A stretch of DNA of 43,677 nucleotides from an alpha proteobacterium SCGC AAA536-K22 (GTDB taxonomy: Bacteria > Pseudomonadota > Alphaproteobacteria > Puniceispirillales > Marisalimonadaceae). The notes under the pieces were generated by a model that was not told where the DNA came from, made no database searches, and saw nothing but the letters and a program-made list of their open reading frames with translations. Both the position numbers and the translations under genes were made by a program. The stretch spans positions 1-43,677 of the forward strand of contig ATWQ01000015.1 of assembly GCA_000421325.1 (NCBI GenBank), written 5' to 3'. This document shows positions 26,750-36,641 of the stretch, in pieces (positions within the stretch are counted from its first letter, which is position 1; every line of letters starts with the position of its first letter).

Positions 26750-26835
26750 TATTTTATAACCTTTATTTATATTATAAAATTATAACATTACTTTAAAATT
26801 ATGGTATTTCTATTTAATTAATTAGAGCATGTTTT

Positions 26836-28563
26836 ATGAAAAAGTTATGGAATATTAATAATTATTTTAAAGATTTAACAAAGTTAAATATTTTAACTTT
26901 AGGAACTCTAATATTTCTAATTCTTGTTGCTATTTTTTCAGGACAGAACTCTATTCCTCCAATAGATAGAGATGAAGCTCGTTTTGCTCAAGCTAGTAGA
27001 CAAATGGTTCAGAGTAATGATTACGTAAATATAAAATTTCAAGATGAAATCAGAGCAAAAAAACCAATTGGCATTTATTGGCTTCAAGCATTTTCAAGTA
27101 AAGTTTTTGGATCAGAAGAGATAGGATCTTTCAGGGTACCATCTTTGTTCAGTTCTTTAATTTCAATATTGTTTGTTGGTTTTTTAACAAGATTAATCTT
27201 TCCTTTATACCAAACTATAGTAGTCACGTTATTGTTTGCTTCATCTATTACTTTTATGGGTGAAGCTCATTTAGCAAAAACTGATGCAACTTTATTATGT
27301 CTAATATGTATCCAACAATATTATTTACTTAAGCTTATATTAAATGAAAATACATCGTTTAGAGTTAAATATTTATACCCAGTAATTATATGGTTTACTT
27401 TCTCATTTGGTGTATTAGTGAAAGGTCCTCTTTCATTTGCAATTTTAATTCCTACAGTAATACTATTTTGTTTTTTTCAAAAATCTTTAGATTTAATTAG
27501 AGTTTTAAAACCTATTCTTGGAATTATTATTTGTGCTTTTATAATTCTACCATGGTTTTTTGCGATTGAAGAGGCGACTCAGGGAGTTTTTTTACAAAAA
27601 GCTTTTAACGAGGACTTTTTTAGTAAATTACAAAGTGGACAAGAAGGTCATGGAGCTCTACCAGGAACGCATTTGTTAATTTTATCAATAGCAATATGGC
27701 CAATAGCCACATTTTTGCCATGCCTAATATTATTTTGTATACAGAATAAAAATAACATAATTGTTCAATTTTTAGTAAGTTGGATAGTTCCATTTTGGAT
27801 TATTATTGAAATAATCCCAACTAAACTTTTCCATTATTCATTACCAGTCATTCCAGCAATAGCAATTCTAGCAATTGGTGGCATGTTTCAATTTAAATCT
27901 AACATAAAAAAAATTCAGAATACTTTATTAAAAAAAATCATATACTTTTCTTCAGTTTTATTTGGTTTGGGTGGCGTTTTTATGGGTATAGGACTTTTCT
28001 ATACTTGTTACAAATTCAATGTAGAAAAAGACTTAAGCATTACATTTCTAACATTTTTAATCATATTAATTACAATTTTAGTTTTCTTTTTATCTCTTCT
28101 ATTAATTTTTAATATTAGAGCTCTTAATAAAATAAGCCAAATTTTTTTTTACAATCTTCCACTTTCAATAATAGCTTTAGGAGCAACGTTCAATATTATT
28201 AATTTTAATTTTATTATACCAAAGCTAGACTATTTATTCCCAAGTAAAACTCTTGCTAACAAGATAGAGCTAATTAACCCTGAAACTATAACTTCTGCTG
28301 GTTATCATGAACCAAGTTTAGTTTTTTTGTTAAATGGGAATGTTTTATTATCTAAACCTCATGAAGCAGCTATATTTATGGCGGAGGGTAAAAAAAATAT
28401 TAGTTTGATAGAAAAAAATTCACTTAGTGAGTTTTTAGAGGCAATACAAGAGTTAAACTTAAAAGTAAAAATAGTTGATACTATAAAAGGATATAATATA
28501 GCTAAAGGAAGACATGTAGAAATAAATATTTTTGAAAATCAAAAGTTTGACCAATCGAATTAA
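26836..28563 (+). CDS. ArnT-like integral membrane glycosyltransferase (GT-C)
   Basis: The PMT/ArnT family transfers a sugar from polyprenyl phosphate to lipid A or other acceptors at the outer face of the inner membrane. The 575 residues have a first membrane helix at about 18-36, the catalytic-loop motif IDRDEARFAQASRQM just after it, the second family segment KKPIGIYWLQAF, and about ten to twelve helices in total, with LVKGPLSF and KLFHYSLPVIPAIAI. It is followed closely by a GT2 and a LAB-N gene: a compact sugar-lipid modification module. Confidence 0.88.
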   Translation: MKKLWNINNYFKDLTKLNILTLGTLIFLILVAIFSGQNSIPPIDRDEARFAQASRQMVQSNDYVNIKFQDEIRAKKPIGIYWLQAFSSKVFGSEEIGSFRVPSLFSSLISILFVGFLTRLIFPLYQTIVVTLLFASSITFMGEAHLAKTDATLLCLICIQQYYLLKLILNENTSFRVKYLYPVIIWFTFSFGVLVKGPLSFAILIPTVILFCFFQKSLDLIRVLKPILGIIICAFIILPWFFAIEEATQGVFLQKAFNEDFFSKLQSGQEGHGALPGTHLLILSIAIWPIATFLPCLILFCIQNKNNIIVQFLVSWIVPFWIIIEIIPTKLFHYSLPVIPAIAILAIGGMFQFKSNIKKIQNTLLKKIIYFSSVLFGLGGVFMGIGLFYTCYKFNVEKDLSITFLTFLIILITILVFFLSLLLIFNIRALNKISQIFFYNLPLSIIALGATFNIINFNFIIPKLDYLFPSKTLANKIELINPETITSAGYHEPSLVFLLNGNVLLSKPHEAAIFMAEGKKNISLIEKNSLSEFLEAIQELNLKVKIVDTIKGYNIAKGRHVEINIFENQKFDQSN

Positions 28564-28607
28564 AGTAGCTATTGATTGCTATTATCTCAATTAGAACAAA
28601 ATTAGTA

Positions 28608-29339
28608 ATGACCAAAATAACTGAAATATCTGTAGTTATCCCTGTAAAAAATGAAGCGGGTAATATTGATCAGTTAATAAAAGAAATTGCAAAATCATTA
28701 AAAACAACAAATTATGAAATAATCTATGTAAATGACGGTTCTGTCGATAATACAGAAACAGAATTAAAAAATAATTTAAAACAAAATAATAGATTGAGGG
28801 TAATTAGTCACAAAATTAGCCAAGGCCAATCTGCAGCTTTACGTTCAGGCGTTATAGCATCTACGTCCCCATTAATAGCAACTCTAGATGGAGATGGACA
28901 AAACGATCCTTCTGATCTTAAAAAAATGGTTGAACTTATTAAAAAGTACAATAATGAACTCACTTTAATTGGAGGTGTCAGGATAAATAGGAAAGACAGC
29001 AAAACAAGGTTATGGGCATCTTCTTTTGCAAAATATTGTCGATATTTTTTACTTAAAGATAAACACCCAGATTCAGGATGTGGTATAAAAGTTTTTCATA
29101 AAGAATTATTTATAAAACTTCCTTATTTTGACCATATGCATAGATTTTTATCTGCTCTTGCACTTAGAGAAGGAGCCAATGTTTTAGAATTTGATGTAAA
29201 ACATAGAGAAAGGATAGTTGGAAGTTCCAACTATACAAATATAGGTAGGTTATTGGTTGGAATTTTTGACGTTTTAGGGGTGATTTGGTTAAGAAAAAGA
29301 ATGCCTAAAAACACTTCCTCTAGAGAAATATACAAATGA
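28608..29339 (+). CDS. Family 2 glycosyltransferase (polyprenyl-phosphate sugar synthase type)
   Basis: A DPM1/ArnC-like GT2 expected to load a sugar onto undecaprenyl phosphate for the neighbouring GT-C enzyme. Motifs are VVIPVKNEAGNI at the N-terminus, YEIIYVNDGSVDNT, and the metal-binding DGDGQNDPSDL with a DxD-like core. There are no long C-terminal membrane helices. ATG 28608 is preferred: the frame opens at a TTG at 28572, but the preceding 12 codons lie outside the conserved fold. Confidence 0.88.
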   Translation: MTKITEISVVIPVKNEAGNIDQLIKEIAKSLKTTNYEIIYVNDGSVDNTETELKNNLKQNNRLRVISHKISQGQSAALRSGVIASTSPLIATLDGDGQNDPSDLKKMVELIKKYNNELTLIGGVRINRKDSKTRLWASSFAKYCRYFLLKDKHPDSGCGIKVFHKELFIKLPYFDHMHRFLSALALREGANVLEFDVKHRERIVGSSNYTNIGRLLVGIFDVLGVIWLRKRMPKNTSSREIYK

Positions 29340-29352
29340 TTAGAGATTTCAA

Positions 29353-29730
29353 ATGAACTTCATTTCTTTTTTATCAATTCAAATTGAAAAAACAGCTCTT
29401 TATTTAAATGATATTATAATATTTGTATTACCATTTTTAGAGCCGTACTTAACTAATCATCCTGAAGCCATAATGATAACGATTGGTTTTGGTGGACAGG
29501 CTTTATTTGCTACTCGTTTTATAATTCAATGGCTCAGTAGTGAAAATGCTGGAAGATCTGTTATACCCTTAGCTTTTTGGTATTTTTCAATATCAGGAGG
29601 ATTAGTTTTATTAACCTATGCAATTTGGAGGCAGGACCCTGTAATTATTGCAGGTCAGTCAGTTGGCGTTTTCATTTATGCAAGAAATCTATATTTTATT
29701 AATAAAGAAAAAAAGAAACCAATTAATTAG
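29353..29730 (+). CDS. LAB-N (lipid A biosynthesis N-terminal) domain membrane protein
   Basis: A 125-residue protein with about three to four membrane helices, matching the small LAB-N family named after the N-terminus of some LpxB proteins. The landmark is GFGGQALFATRFIIQWLSSE (about 49-68), followed by SVIPLAFWYFSISGG and VGVFIYARNLYFI. It is commonly found beside GT2 and ArnT-like genes, as here, and is thought to help present the lipid-linked sugar. Its role is inferred from context. Confidence 0.88.
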   Translation: MNFISFLSIQIEKTALYLNDIIIFVLPFLEPYLTNHPEAIMITIGFGGQALFATRFIIQWLSSENAGRSVIPLAFWYFSISGGLVLLTYAIWRQDPVIIAGQSVGVFIYARNLYFINKEKKKPIN

Positions 29731-29784
29731 TTCTGAAATAAAATAAGCCAGACCATTTATAATTTAATTAATTTGAAGCAATAG

Positions 29785-30768
29785 TTAATTGAATTCGTTT
29801 TTAATTGGTCTCGATAATAGTTTTTTTATTATTTCATCTATATTCGCTTCTCTATTTAGTATTTTTTTTATAGAGGTCATTATAGGTAACTCTATGTTAA
29901 GTTTTTGAGATAATGCAATTGTAGCATGAATTGCATTCAAACCCTCTACCAGCTCTTTTGGTGGCTCATTGTTATTTTTCACAATTTTCATTCCATACGC
30001 CATATTTCTTGAATGTGGACCGCTACAAGTTAGAGACATATCACCGATACCAGCTAGACCAAAGGCAGAATTATAATTTCCTCCTGCTTTTTTAATTAAT
30101 TCAGATGTTTCGGATATGCCTCTGGTAATTAAAGCAGCTTTTGCATTATCACCTAATCCTAAACCTTCAATTATACCAGCCCCAATTGCGATTATATTTT
30201 TAACAGCCCCTGCAATGGAAACACCTTTTGGATCATTACTAGGATATAATCTAAGATTTGAGTTGTGGAATAATTTACAAATTGAGTTAGCTTTTTCAAT
30301 ATCCTTATTTGCAATGACAGCTGCTGCAGGTTGATTATTAGCTATCTCATCAGCAAAGGTTGGTCCTGTTAATATAGACAAGGTCATTTTAGGAAAATCA
30401 CATTCAACAACCTCAATAAATGTTTCTCCTTTATTTGTTGCAAAACCTTTTGATGTAATAATAACGTGAATGTTTTTATCTGATAACAAAGCTATTTGAT
30501 TAATTACATCTAATACCCTTTTACTTTCTGTTGTAATAAAAATTAAATCACATTGTTTAATTATTTTATTTTTATCCACCGAAGCTTTTATCAAAGGGCT
30601 TAACTTAGTTTGAGGAAATTTTTTTGATACATGATTATTAATATCTGCTTCTCTAATCTTGTCAGAAACAATAAGTGTTGATTTGTGTCCAAGGGAAGCA
30701 AGAGTGATAGCTAAAGCTTGACCCCAGGCTCCACCACCATAAAAACATATATTTGAATAAGAGGACAT
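29785..30768 (-). CDS. gpsA: Glycerol-3-phosphate dehydrogenase [NAD(P)+]
   Basis: Makes sn-glycerol-3-phosphate for phospholipids. The 327 residues include the Rossmann start FYGGGAWGQALAITLA (about 9-24), TGPTFADEIA, the catalytic lysine segment AGAVKNIIAIGAGIIEGLG and the C-terminal GLAGIGDMSLTCSGPHSRN. Its ATG directly abuts the TAA of tsaD, and this pairing is common in alphaproteobacteria. Confidence 0.96.
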   Translation of the reverse strand: MSSYSNICFYGGGAWGQALAITLASLGHKSTLIVSDKIREADINNHVSKKFPQTKLSPLIKASVDKNKIIKQCDLIFITTESKRVLDVINQIALLSDKNIHVIITSKGFATNKGETFIEVVECDFPKMTLSILTGPTFADEIANNQPAAAVIANKDIEKANSICKLFHNSNLRLYPSNDPKGVSIAGAVKNIIAIGAGIIEGLGLGDNAKAALITRGISETSELIKKAGGNYNSAFGLAGIGDMSLTCSGPHSRNMAYGMKIVKNNNEPPKELVEGLNAIHATIALSQKLNIELPIMTSIKKILNREANIDEIIKKLLSRPIKNEFN

Positions 30769-31866
30769 TTAAGCTTTTACTCCATTTTTACCTATTTTAA
30801 GTTGTATAGGATTTATGTAATGTGCCTCTGGATCTAATGGCCACCTTGGTCTTGGTTTGAAATCTAAATTAGTTTCACCTTCACGATTATACTTTTCATA
30901 GCCAGCCCAAGCAATCATTGCGCCGTTATCAGTACATAGACTTAATGGAGGTGCAAAAAAGAGTACATCAGTTTCTAGGCATAGTTTTTTTAACTCCTCA
31001 CGTATGAATAAATTAGAAGCAACACCGCCTGCTACAACTAATTTGATTTTAGTTTCATTAACTATCATCTCTTTGAATTTGCTAATTGCAAATTTAGTTC
31101 TATCTACAAGACAGTCAGATATTGACTTTTGAATGCTTGCACATAAATCCTTTACAACAGTTTTATTTAACTTGTTTCTAGTAACAGTTTGATTGAAAGC
31201 TGTCTTTAATCCTGAAAATGAAAAATTAGGGTTTTTTGAATTATACATTGGCTTTGGTAAATCAAAGCTCTTATGATCACCATCAATGGCCATTTTTTCT
31301 ATCATAGGTCCTCCCGGAAATCCTATGTCTAGTATCTTTGCTGCTTTATCAAAAGTTTCTCCAGCAGCATCATCAAGAGTAGAACTTAACCTAACATATT
31401 TTCCATATTCCAACACCGCTATTATTTGTGTATGTCCTCCAGACACTAGAAGTAATAAATATGGATATTTTACATTATCGGTTAAACGAGCAGTAAGCGC
31501 ATGTCCTTCAAGATGATTAACGGCAACATAAGGCCTATCAAGAGACATTGCTAAAGATTTAGCAAATACCGTTCCTACAATCACACCTCCAATCAAGCCA
31601 GGACCACCTGTTGCTGTGATTAAATCCATATCTTGTAATTCTAAGTCTGCTTCATCCAAAGCTCCATGAATGGCATAATCTATATTCGACAAATGATCTC
31701 TTGCAGCAATTTCAGGAATAATTCCACCATACTTAGTTAAATTTGAATTTTGATTAATAACTATATTAGACAAGATTTTTTTTTCAGAAGTTACTATTCC
31801 AATAGCCGTGTCATCACAACTCGTTTCAATCCCTAAAATATTTTTACAATTTTTCTTGCTCATCAA
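30769..31866 (-). CDS. tsaD: tRNA N6-threonylcarbamoyladenosine transferase TsaD
   Basis: The ASKHA-fold catalytic subunit that installs t6A at position 37 of ANN-decoding tRNAs. The 365 residues include the opening LGIETSCDDTAIGIV (about 11-25), the metal-binding NHLEGHALTAR, LLVSGGHTQI, and the C-terminal CTDNGAMIAWAGYE. It is divergent from hemC across a 156-base intergenic region that should hold both promoters. Confidence 0.96.
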   Translation of the reverse strand: MMSKKNCKNILGIETSCDDTAIGIVTSEKKILSNIVINQNSNLTKYGGIIPEIAARDHLSNIDYAIHGALDEADLELQDMDLITATGGPGLIGGVIVGTVFAKSLAMSLDRPYVAVNHLEGHALTARLTDNVKYPYLLLLVSGGHTQIIAVLEYGKYVRLSSTLDDAAGETFDKAAKILDIGFPGGPMIEKMAIDGDHKSFDLPKPMYNSKNPNFSFSGLKTAFNQTVTRNKLNKTVVKDLCASIQKSISDCLVDRTKFAISKFKEMIVNETKIKLVVAGGVASNLFIREELKKLCLETDVLFFAPPLSLCTDNGAMIAWAGYEKYNREGETNLDFKPRPRWPLDPEAHYINPIQLKIGKNGVKA

Positions 31867-32022
31867 ATTTCCATAGAAACAAAATTTTAGTATAAAATAG
31901 ATTTTAATCTAAATAACGCAAATATAAATTAATATTGTATCTTTTAATATTTACTATAATTGTATTAAAAATGTTCAAGTCAAATAGTAAGTCCTAATTA
32001 GTTAAAGTTTGATAGAATTAAA

Positions 32023-32937
32023 ATGAAATTTAAAATTAGAATTGCTTCTCGTAAATCAAAGTTAGCACTATGTCAGGTAGAAATAGTTAAAAGTTACTTT
32101 GATTTAGGAATTGAAACTGAAATATTAGAGGTAACTACTGCTGGTGATCAAATTTTAAATAAATCTTTATCAGAAATTGGAGGAAAAGGTCTTTTTATAA
32201 AAGAGCTAGAAAATTTTATTTTAGATGGTTCTGCAGATATTGCAGTACACTCTATGAAAGATATGGAAACAGAGATTGCTAAAAATACTCAAATATCAGC
32301 TGTTCTTCCAAGAGGTGATAGAAGCGATGTGTTATTGGGTAAATACTCAACATTAGATGATTTACCTTATAACGCAGTCATTGGGACTAGTTCTGTTAGA
32401 AGAGCGGCTTTTACTAAATCATATAGACCAGACTTGGTTATAAAACTTTTAAGGGGAAATGTAGGAACTCGTATACAAAAGTTAGAAGATGGACATTTTG
32501 ATGCAATCATTTTAGCTCAGGCAGGTTTAGATAGATTAAAAATTAGTGTTGGTACAACAATACCAAAAGAAATAATGCCACCAGCCGCAACTCAAGGAGC
32601 TATTGCAATTCAATCGACTACCAATAAAAACAATCAAAATGAAAAAGATTTAAATAATTATTTATTTAGTATTAATGATAGTAAAACATATTTTGAAATT
32701 TTAGCCGAAAGAAGTCTTCTAAAAACCTTAGATGGTTCGTGCCGATCTCCTATATCGGCAAGTGCGTATGTTTTAGAAAATGATCATTTAAAGTTATATG
32801 GCGCAATTGCCAGGCCAGATGGTACTAAGGTAGTTAAATCTGAAATAACAGGATTAAAAAAAGATGCAGTTTTGTTGGGTAAAAATTTAGGAATAGAAAT
32901 GATAAGTAGATCAAATGGTGAAGTTATATATAAATAA
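32023..32937 (+). CDS. hemC: Porphobilinogen deaminase (hydroxymethylbilane synthase)
   Basis: Polymerises four porphobilinogens in haem synthesis. The 304 residues include RIASRKSKLALCQ at the start, VHSMKDMET, GTSSVRRAA, LRGNVGTRIQKL and the dipyrromethane-cofactor cysteine in GSCRSPISA near residue 240. It is the first gene of a four-gene operon with hemD, a mitofilin-like gene and hemY. Confidence 0.97.
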   Translation: MKFKIRIASRKSKLALCQVEIVKSYFDLGIETEILEVTTAGDQILNKSLSEIGGKGLFIKELENFILDGSADIAVHSMKDMETEIAKNTQISAVLPRGDRSDVLLGKYSTLDDLPYNAVIGTSSVRRAAFTKSYRPDLVIKLLRGNVGTRIQKLEDGHFDAIILAQAGLDRLKISVGTTIPKEIMPPAATQGAIAIQSTTNKNNQNEKDLNNYLFSINDSKTYFEILAERSLLKTLDGSCRSPISASAYVLENDHLKLYGAIARPDGTKVVKSEITGLKKDAVLLGKNLGIEMISRSNGEVIYK

Positions 32938-32945
32938 AAATTAAA

Positions 32946-33713
32946 ATGAAGGAGTTTTATATTACTAAATTTGATCAAATAACTTTGATACTTAGAGAAG
33001 CTAATGATGCCAAAAAAAACTCAGAATATCTCACTGAAAGAGGTGTTATTTCTAAACCCTTTCCAATAACCTCAATAAAGTACAAAGATTATAGTAGTTC
33101 TAAAATTCTTAATCATAAATACAATTATGCTGTAATAACAAGCCCCAAAGCTATAAAAGTTTTAGATAATATAGTTTCAAATAATAAAACAGTATTTTTA
33201 AAATCTTCTAAAATTTTTACTATCGGTCTAGAAACTAAGGATAAACTTAATAAAATTAGTTTTAGTAACGTACTCAATGCAAATAGTAACTCAGAATCTC
33301 TAATCGAATTAATATTAGAAAACACTTGTCAGAGTGATTTTGGTTTATGGATTGCTGCTAAAGACAGAAGTATTGAGCTTAAAGAAATTTTAACAAAGAG
33401 AAACAGAAAAATAGAAATATTGGAGGCATATAGAACTTTACCAATTTTAAAATTATCTGAACCAATCAAACAAGATTTAATCAATTATAAACAATTAAAT
33501 TTAATTGTTTTATCATCCAGAAATGTCTCAATTACTAAAGATATTTTAGATAATTATAATTTATTTAAAGAGGTTAATATTAAATCAACATTATTTGTAA
33601 ATAGTAATAATGTTGCTCAAAAAGCTAAAAATCTTGGTTGGTTAAATATTAAAATTATCAAGAAAAATTTTACTAAAGATATCTTAAATTATATATTAGA
33701 ATTACCTAAATAA
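32946..33713 (+). CDS. hemD: Uroporphyrinogen-III synthase
   Basis: Closes and inverts hydroxymethylbilane to uroporphyrinogen III. The 255-residue sequence is poorly conserved, as usual for HemD, but keeps the two-lobed pattern: LILREANDAKKNSEYLTERG, AVITSPKAIKVL and a C-terminal LNLIVLSSRNVSI lobe. Identification rests mainly on position, eight bases after hemC and before mitofilin/hemY, together with this pattern. Confidence 0.85.
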   Translation: MKEFYITKFDQITLILREANDAKKNSEYLTERGVISKPFPITSIKYKDYSSSKILNHKYNYAVITSPKAIKVLDNIVSNNKTVFLKSSKIFTIGLETKDKLNKISFSNVLNANSNSESLIELILENTCQSDFGLWIAAKDRSIELKEILTKRNRKIEILEAYRTLPILKLSEPIKQDLINYKQLNLIVLSSRNVSITKDILDNYNLFKEVNIKSTLFVNSNNVAQKAKNLGWLNIKIIKKNFTKDILNYILELPK

Positions 33714-33727
33714 CTAGGAATGTTGAT

Positions 33728-34609
33728 ATGGTAGACACTAAAACTCAAAGAAATAAGAGTGATAAAGATACTATCATTGACATGGAGCCTGTAAAAGAGC
33801 CGCAAAAAATAAGTTTTTTTAAAACTAACAATTTTCTAGTGCCTTTTATTTGTATTTTGTTTTTTTTATTAATATCAATTTGGTTAATATTGTTCTATTT
33901 GCCAGCTTTTTTTCAAGAACAAACTAACAGAATTAATGAATTGGCAAATAAAATTCAAAAGATCGATGAGAAGGAAAGTGAAAAAATAAATATTTTAAAC
34001 CAAGAAATTGAGTTGTTGAGAAATAGAATAAAAAAAATTGATTTAAGTACAAATGAAGAAACTAAGTTTGATATAAAAGATCTTCAAAAATCTTTTTTAT
34101 TTGTTAAAGAAGAACTCGAAAAGGTTTCTACTAAATTATTTGTTTTAGAAAAAGACAATAAACAAGTTTTTATTAAAAAAGATGAACCAACAAATAAAGT
34201 ATCTCCAATTAATTCTGTAGGGAATGAAGTTAATATCTTTGAACCAAATAAAGACCTTAAAAACAATGAAAATCAATTAATAATTGAAGCAAAAAGCATT
34301 GTAGAAAAACTTCTTGCTAAAAAAGATCTAGAATCTTTTTCGAATGAAGAATTATATTTAACTGAACAAAGTTACTTTGAAAAATTTAAGAACTACCTGG
34401 CAGGTTTTTTAAAGCTTAGACATTATTCTAACAGCTTATCTCCACGAGGGTTGATTACTAAAGCTGAATTGGAATTGGAAAGTGGGAATTTATATAATTT
34501 TTTATCTTTGATTAAGAAGTTACCAAATAATTGGAAGGAACCTATAAAAGATTTTATTTTTAAACTTGAGAATTTTTTACAAACAATTGATCAAAAGGTG
34601 GGTAAGTGA
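33728..34609 (+). CDS. Mitofilin-like inner membrane protein of the hem operon
   Basis: A 293-residue protein with a cytoplasmic N-terminal tail, one membrane helix (about residues 35-58) and a long coiled coil (about 65-145), followed by a helical C-terminal domain resembling the bacterial mitofilin/Mic60-like proteins encoded between hemD and hemY in alphaproteobacteria. These proteins are proposed to shape intracytoplasmic membranes, but the role in this organism is unknown. It overlaps hemY by four bases (GTGA). Confidence 0.75.
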   Translation: MVDTKTQRNKSDKDTIIDMEPVKEPQKISFFKTNNFLVPFICILFFLLISIWLILFYLPAFFQEQTNRINELANKIQKIDEKESEKINILNQEIELLRNRIKKIDLSTNEETKFDIKDLQKSFLFVKEELEKVSTKLFVLEKDNKQVFIKKDEPTNKVSPINSVGNEVNIFEPNKDLKNNENQLIIEAKSIVEKLLAKKDLESFSNEELYLTEQSYFEKFKNYLAGFLKLRHYSNSLSPRGLITKAELELESGNLYNFLSLIKKLPNNWKEPIKDFIFKLENFLQTIDQKVGK

Positions 34610-35997
34610 TTTTCAAAATTTTAAAATTAATTATATTTATTTTACTGATTTGGTATTTATCAGAATTTTTTGCTAACTCTGAAGGTGAAACCTCTGTAAA
34701 TTGGATGGGATGGGGTATTCAAATACCTACGGATAGATTTGTTTTAATATTGATTTTATTTTCTATTTTAATAATTTTTATTGATAGAATTTGGCTTGCA
34801 TTTTTAAATTTTCCCAAGGCAGCTTTTAGAAGATCCGAAGTTAATAACAATAAAAAAGTAGAACAAAAACTAGTCAAAGCATTTTTACTGGCCAGTCATG
34901 GAGAATTTGAGTCCGCTGCAAAAGAAGCTTCTCTTGTTGCCAAAAACACCAAAGATAAAAATTTAGGAAAATTATTAAGCACACATTTAGATGTTTTTAA
35001 AAACTTAAATGAAAACTCTACAAATAAAAAAGAGTTATCAAAAAATTACTTTAAGCAACTTACCGCTGAACCTTCAACGGCATTTGTTGGTCATTTAGCT
35101 TTAATGAGACAAGCAATATTAGATAAAAAAGATACAAATGAAATTATAGAAGAGGCAGAAAAGGCAATTAAATTTGAGCCAAAATCAAAGCAAATTTTAA
35201 AAGTCTTACTTTTTTCATATGCAAAAGTAGGTGATTTGTCAAATTCTCTTGTTTATCTAAATAAATTAAAAAATATGAAATATGTAAGCCTTAAAACTCA
35301 TCAAAATATTGCTTCAGATTTAAATTATATGTGTGCATTAGATTATTTAGAAAAAGGGAATATCAATTCTGCAACAAATCATCTTAAAGAGGCCTTTAAA
35401 CAAAAACCAAATCATATTTTAGTATCAATAAAATTAGCAAATTTGCTGAAAGGTATTGGTTCAAAAACTAAATCAATCAATCAATTAGAAAAAACTTTTT
35501 TACTTACATCAAATCATGATGTTTTAGACGAGTTGTCAAAAAAGTGGGATTTAAAAACATCTGGTGCACGTGTTGCAAAAGCAATAAATTTGCTAGGTAA
35601 AAAATCATCTAAAGAAATAAAAAATGATCTTAAAATTGCAGTAGCTTGTTATGCGATTTCAGAAAAAATTTGGGGTGAAGCAGAAAAATTATTAACCGAA
35701 GTGCCTGAAAATAAGCTCACCAACAGGGCCTATCAAGCCTTTGCAGATATAGCAGGTTCTCAAAACAATCCTGAAATAGTTAAAGATAATTTAGAAAAAG
35801 CTGCCAATGCTCTTGAAGGGTTTAATTACTTTTGTTCATCTTGTGGAAACAAAAGTAATCAGTGGGAACTACATTGTCCAAAATGTGATCACTTAAGTAC
35901 TATCAAATGGATGAAAATGAATGATGTTGAAATACAAGATAGTATCTCTTTGCCGAACTTTGCTCCATCTACAGACAAAAATTTAATCAGTTATTAA
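34606..35997 (+). CDS. hemY: HemY-like TPR membrane protein with C-terminal zinc ribbon
   Basis: A HemY family protein of 463 residues, starting at a GTG within the GTGA overlap. Two N-terminal membrane helices (about 4-20 and 43-60) flank the HemY segment, and TPR-like helices extend over about residues 85-410. The C-terminus carries two CxxC pairs, FCSSCGN and HCPKC, before STIKWM, a rubredoxin-like ribbon similar to that of LapB/YciM. The protein is linked genetically to haem synthesis; it is not the HemY protoporphyrinogen oxidase of Gram-positives. It ends 15 bases inside the convergent LysE-family gene. Confidence 0.83.
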   Translation: MIFKILKLIIFILLIWYLSEFFANSEGETSVNWMGWGIQIPTDRFVLILILFSILIIFIDRIWLAFLNFPKAAFRRSEVNNNKKVEQKLVKAFLLASHGEFESAAKEASLVAKNTKDKNLGKLLSTHLDVFKNLNENSTNKKELSKNYFKQLTAEPSTAFVGHLALMRQAILDKKDTNEIIEEAEKAIKFEPKSKQILKVLLFSYAKVGDLSNSLVYLNKLKNMKYVSLKTHQNIASDLNYMCALDYLEKGNINSATNHLKEAFKQKPNHILVSIKLANLLKGIGSKTKSINQLEKTFLLTSNHDVLDELSKKWDLKTSGARVAKAINLLGKKSSKEIKNDLKIAVACYAISEKIWGEAEKLLTEVPENKLTNRAYQAFADIAGSQNNPEIVKDNLEKAANALEGFNYFCSSCGNKSNQWELHCPKCDHLSTIKWMKMNDVEIQDSISLPNFAPSTDKNLISY

Positions 35998-36627
35998 AAT
36001 AAAATATTTGATTGCTTTAAAAACCAAATAAAAAGAAAAAAATATTAAAACAGACCCTAAAATTAAAAAAATTAATTTCTGTCTTAATCTTATATAATTT
36101 TCAACAACTTTTATACCTACTGAATAGGAAACTAAGATATACCAAGCTGAGTCAATTATCCCAGCTAAAAATGCCATTCCAAATTTTGTGTAAATACTAT
36201 AATCTTGATTGATAAATTGACTAAAAATTGATGTAAAAAAAATTAATATTTTTGGATTGATTAGAGAAGTTGTCAATCCAAGTACTATGCTTTCTATGGC
36301 TGTTTTGGGTAATTTTATTTTATTATCAACCTCTTTTTCAAATGGTTTTGATAAAAGTATTTTAGAACCTACATAAATAAGGAAAATAGCACCTAAGATT
36401 TGAATAATGGGTATAATAGACGGTAAAATACTGACAATCATACTTAAGCTAAAAATAGAAATTAATGCATAAACAAATATTCCAAATCCATGCGCCAATG
36501 AAGCTATAAAGCCTGAGATGAAATTTTTTGAATTAGTTAAATAAATAATCACAATTAAACTTGGTCCAGGTGTCATAGCACCAATTAGACAAACCAAAAA
36601 AATTGTTAACCATTCAAAAAAACTCAT
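35983..36627 (-). CDS. LysE/RhtB family amino-acid exporter
   Basis: A small six-helix exporter of 214 residues. The family start GAMTPGPSLIVIIYLTNSKN (about 16-35) follows the first helix; next come GFIASLAHGFGIFVYAL and the FIYVGSKILLSKP-type third helix, with TSLINPKILIFFTSIFSQF in the middle. The substrate cannot be deduced. Its C-terminal codons overlap the end of hemY on the other strand. It lies 14 bases after trmL. Confidence 0.87.
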   Translation of the reverse strand: MSFFEWLTIFLVCLIGAMTPGPSLIVIIYLTNSKNFISGFIASLAHGFGIFVYALISIFSLSMIVSILPSIIPIIQILGAIFLIYVGSKILLSKPFEKEVDNKIKLPKTAIESIVLGLTTSLINPKILIFFTSIFSQFINQDYSIYTKFGMAFLAGIIDSAWYILVSYSVGIKVVENYIRLRQKLIFLILGSVLIFFSFYLVFKAIKYFILITD

Positions 36628-36641
36628 AAAATATCCTTGCC

